From: Monarcha castaneiventris obscurior
Taxonomy: Eukaryota > Chordata > Aves > Passeriformes > Monarchidae
Assembly: GCA_026261815.1 (NCBI GenBank)
Contig: JAMPIT010000174.1
Coordinates: 2,418,001-2,482,000, forward strand
DNA length: 64,000 bases
Reading direction: 5' to 3'
The notes below the pieces were generated by a model. The model searched no databases, was not told the origin of the DNA, and was given only the letters and a program-made list of their open reading frames with translations. Every line of letters begins with the position of its first letter. Position 1 is the first letter of the stretch. The position numbers and the translations under genes were made by a program. Shown here in pieces: positions 62,085 to 64,000 of this stretch.

Positions 62085-63350
62085 TCTGCAGAAGCATGGA
62101 AGATCTTCAGGAGTAGTTGGCACGGATTCACCAAAGAGGAAGCATGCTTGACCAATCTGAGAGCCTCCCATGATGACTTGGCAGGATGGGTCATTGAGGG
62201 GAGAGCAGTGGATGTTGTCTACCTTGACTTCAGCAAGGCTTTTGACACTGTCTCACACAACATCCTTGCAGGCAAGCTTAGGAAGTGTGGGTTAGATGAA
62301 TGGACAGTGAGGTAGATCAAGAACTGCCTGAATGACAGAGCTCAGGGGATTGTGACCAGTGGAATATAACTCAGTTGGAGGCCTGCAGTCCATGGCACTC
62401 TGCAGGGATCAATACTGGGTCCAGTCTTATTCAACTAGTTTAGCAGTGACCTGGATGAAGGGGTAGAATGCACCCTCACCAGGCTTGATGATGATATGAG
62501 ACTGGGGAGAGTGGCTGGTACATCTGAATGCTGTGCTGCCATGTAGTGGGACCTTGACAGGCTGGAGAGTTGGGCAGAGAGAAAACGTAGTTCAACAAGG
62601 GCAAGTGTAGGGTCCTGCACCTGGGGAGGAGTAACCCCAAGTATCACCTGGGGGCTGACCTGCTGGAGAGCAGCTCTGCTGAGAAGGACCTGAGAGCTTT
62701 GGTGGATGACAAGCTGTTCATGAGCCAGCAGTGTGCCCTTGCAGCAGGAGGGCCAGTGATATCCTGGGATGCATCGGGAAGAGTGAGGCCAGCAGGTCAC
62801 GGAAGGTGATCCTGCCCCTCTACTCAGCCCTGGTAAGGCCACATCGGAAGTGCTGTATCCAGTTCTGGGCTCCTGAGTGCAAGAAAGACAAGGAGATACT
62901 GGAGAGGGTCCCATGGAGGCCACAAAGATGATGAGGAGTCTGGAGCATCTCTCTTATGAGGAGAGACTTCAGGAGCTGGGCTTGCTTAGTCTATAGAAAA
63001 CTGAGAGGGAATCTCCTTAATGCATATAAATATCTCAAGGGCAGGTGCCAAGACGATGGTGCCAGACTTTTTTCAGTGCTGCCCAGTCACAGGATGAGGA
63101 GCGATGGTCATAAACTAAAACAAGAAACTTTGCCTCAACACAAGGAAGAACTTCTTTACATTGAGGGTGACAGAGCACTCTGTCACTTGCCCAGGGATAT
63201 CATGAAGTCTCCCTCACTGGAAACATTCCAAACCCACCTGGACGTGTTCCTGTGTATCCAGCTCCAGGTGACCCTGCCTTGGCAGCAGGGTTGGACTGGA
63301 TGACATCCAGAGGGTCTTTCCCATCCTAAAAATTCTGTGATTCTGTATAG
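62085..63350 (+). mobile_element. CR1 LINE, about 1.27 kb with reverse-transcriptase remnant
   Basis: The longest transposon copy in the window. Its ORF2 remnant encodes GRAVDVVYLDFSKAFDTVSH (about 62200-62259), a reverse-transcriptase palm motif of CR1-type LINEs. The frame is then closed by TAG (position of a normal TGG) in TVR*IKNCLNDRAQ and by TAA after VTSGI. The later FADD-type box has become LDDDM (about 62484-62499), so the catalytic site is damaged. Downstream landmarks are GGTCCTGCACCTGGGGAGGA, GGGGGCTGACCTGCTGGAGA, GAGCAGCTCTGC, CTGCCCCTCTACTCAGCCCT, CAAGGAAGAACTTCTTTACA, and the tail AAATTCTGTGATTCTGTATA near 63348. CR1 is a non-LTR retrotransposon that copies itself by target-primed reverse transcription; this copy is 5' truncated, stop-broken and inactive. 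Confidence 0.97.
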
Positions 63351-64000
63351 TTATTAACACAAGCTTACTGAGATAACAGAGAATGAATTATTAGGATTTC
63401 AGAGTGAAACAGTATTTCTACAATTGGTAGACAAGATATCAATCAAAGAGCTTGACATTAATATGATTTTCCCCAAAGCTGAAGCAAACACAAGGTCAGT
63501 TATGTTGATTCAATGGACAGGTGACAACATATTAGTTTACCAAATTCAACTCTGTTTGGCTGTGTGCCCTGGTCTTCTGCTTATGTTTCCTGCCCTGGTC
63601 TTCTGTTTCCACCTGTCCCATTCATTGTAGTATTAATTCTTCAGTGATGCTATTAATAATTCACATTTTCACTATGCAAACCTGCCTCCCAAATTGTACT
63701 CACTACATTGGGACTAACCATTCCAGTCTATTGGTGGAGAACATCAGTAGCTGTCACATTTTATAAGCTTCAAATTCATTATAAAGTGGGGGATTATTAG
63801 TTTATTCTATATGTATAAGAGCACTAATTCAGAAAAACAAGTTAATGTGCATTACTGTGTGTTTACCACCATGGGCCCCAACACATACAGATAGCTGCAT
63901 CAATGTGCAAAAATAAACATTATGTCTTGAATTTTTTATGGAAATACAAAATTTGTATTCAATGTGTTTTATGTCATAATACCATCTTCAGAGAGTCTGT
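63351..64000. other. Unique non-coding sequence
   Basis: No gene recognised. It contains a two-copy duplication of TGCCCTGGTCTTCTG at 63565-63579 and 63591-63605, a period of 26 bp. Confidence 0.55.
63565..63605. repeat. Two-copy 15-bp direct repeat
   Basis: TGCCCTGGTCTTCTG occurs twice, 26 bp apart, and is followed both times by a similar C/T-rich TTTCC context. It is a small local duplication. Confidence 0.85.

Noticed and set aside
62435..62923. 162-codon minus-strand frame
   Set aside because: It runs antisense through the CR1 element; its Ser/Pro/Leu-rich peptide is an antisense artefact.
1..64000. CRISPR arrays, tRNA or rRNA genes, bacterial operons, intact retroviral genes
   Set aside because: None seen by eye: no regularly spaced repeat-spacer pattern, no tRNA cloverleaf motif, no gag/pol/env frame, and the AT-rich repeat-bearing context is animal nuclear DNA.

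Overview
The window looks like non-coding, AT-rich (roughly 60% A+T by eye) DNA from a bird nuclear genome. The strongest sign is a set of CR1 (Chicken Repeat 1) LINE fragments. Several end in the diagnostic CR1 3' tail of ATTCTGTG-type octamers, and two carry recognisable reverse-transcriptase coding remnants. There is also a solo LTR of avian endogenous-retrovirus type with an intact 5-bp target-site duplication. The LTR sequence suggests a songbird or relative; this is an inference from memory of such LTRs, not a database match. Nothing points to bacterial, viral or plasmid DNA, and there is no operon, rRNA, tRNA or CRISPR array.

Layout. 1-14.9 kb: unique AT-rich sequence with a minus-strand CR1 fragment (4.47 kb), a GAAT microsatellite (9.47 kb), a T-run (11.9 kb), and a nested palindrome abutting a plus-strand CR1 3' end (12.5-12.8 kb). 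14.9-15.4 kb: the best protein-coding candidate, a minus-strand terminal exon with stop codon, about 130 nt of 3' UTR and an AATAAA signal. 17.2 kb: a perfect GATAG pentanucleotide microsatellite of 22 units. 17-29 kb: unique sequence with two perfect inverted repeats (27.5 and 28.8 kb). 29.2-29.7 kb: the only CpG-island-like segment. 34.6-35.5 kb: a CR1 3' portion of about 0.9 kb. 41.0-41.2 kb: a minus-strand internal exon candidate with strong splice sites whose reading phase fits the 15 kb terminal exon. 41-49 kb: small CR1 pieces and a TA/TG microsatellite. 49.3-49.8 kb: the solo LTR. 62.1-63.3 kb: the longest CR1, about 1.27 kb, broken by stops. Everything else is unique non-coding sequence.

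Functional reading. The simplest model is an intronic or intergenic stretch crossed by a minus-strand gene. Its last intron would run from about 41.0 to 15.4 kb, and upstream exons would lie to the right, possibly outside the window. I do not recognise the protein. A few other exon-like segments on either strand are listed at low confidence because such pseudo-exons occur by chance in 64 kb. The longest open frames (about 145-165 codons) are no longer than expected by chance and look like noise or antisense of CR1. I found no previously undescribed biological system. The items most worth a second look are the two-exon minus-strand model, the orphan CpG island, the solo LTR with its promoter elements, and several perfect hairpin-forming inverted repeats.
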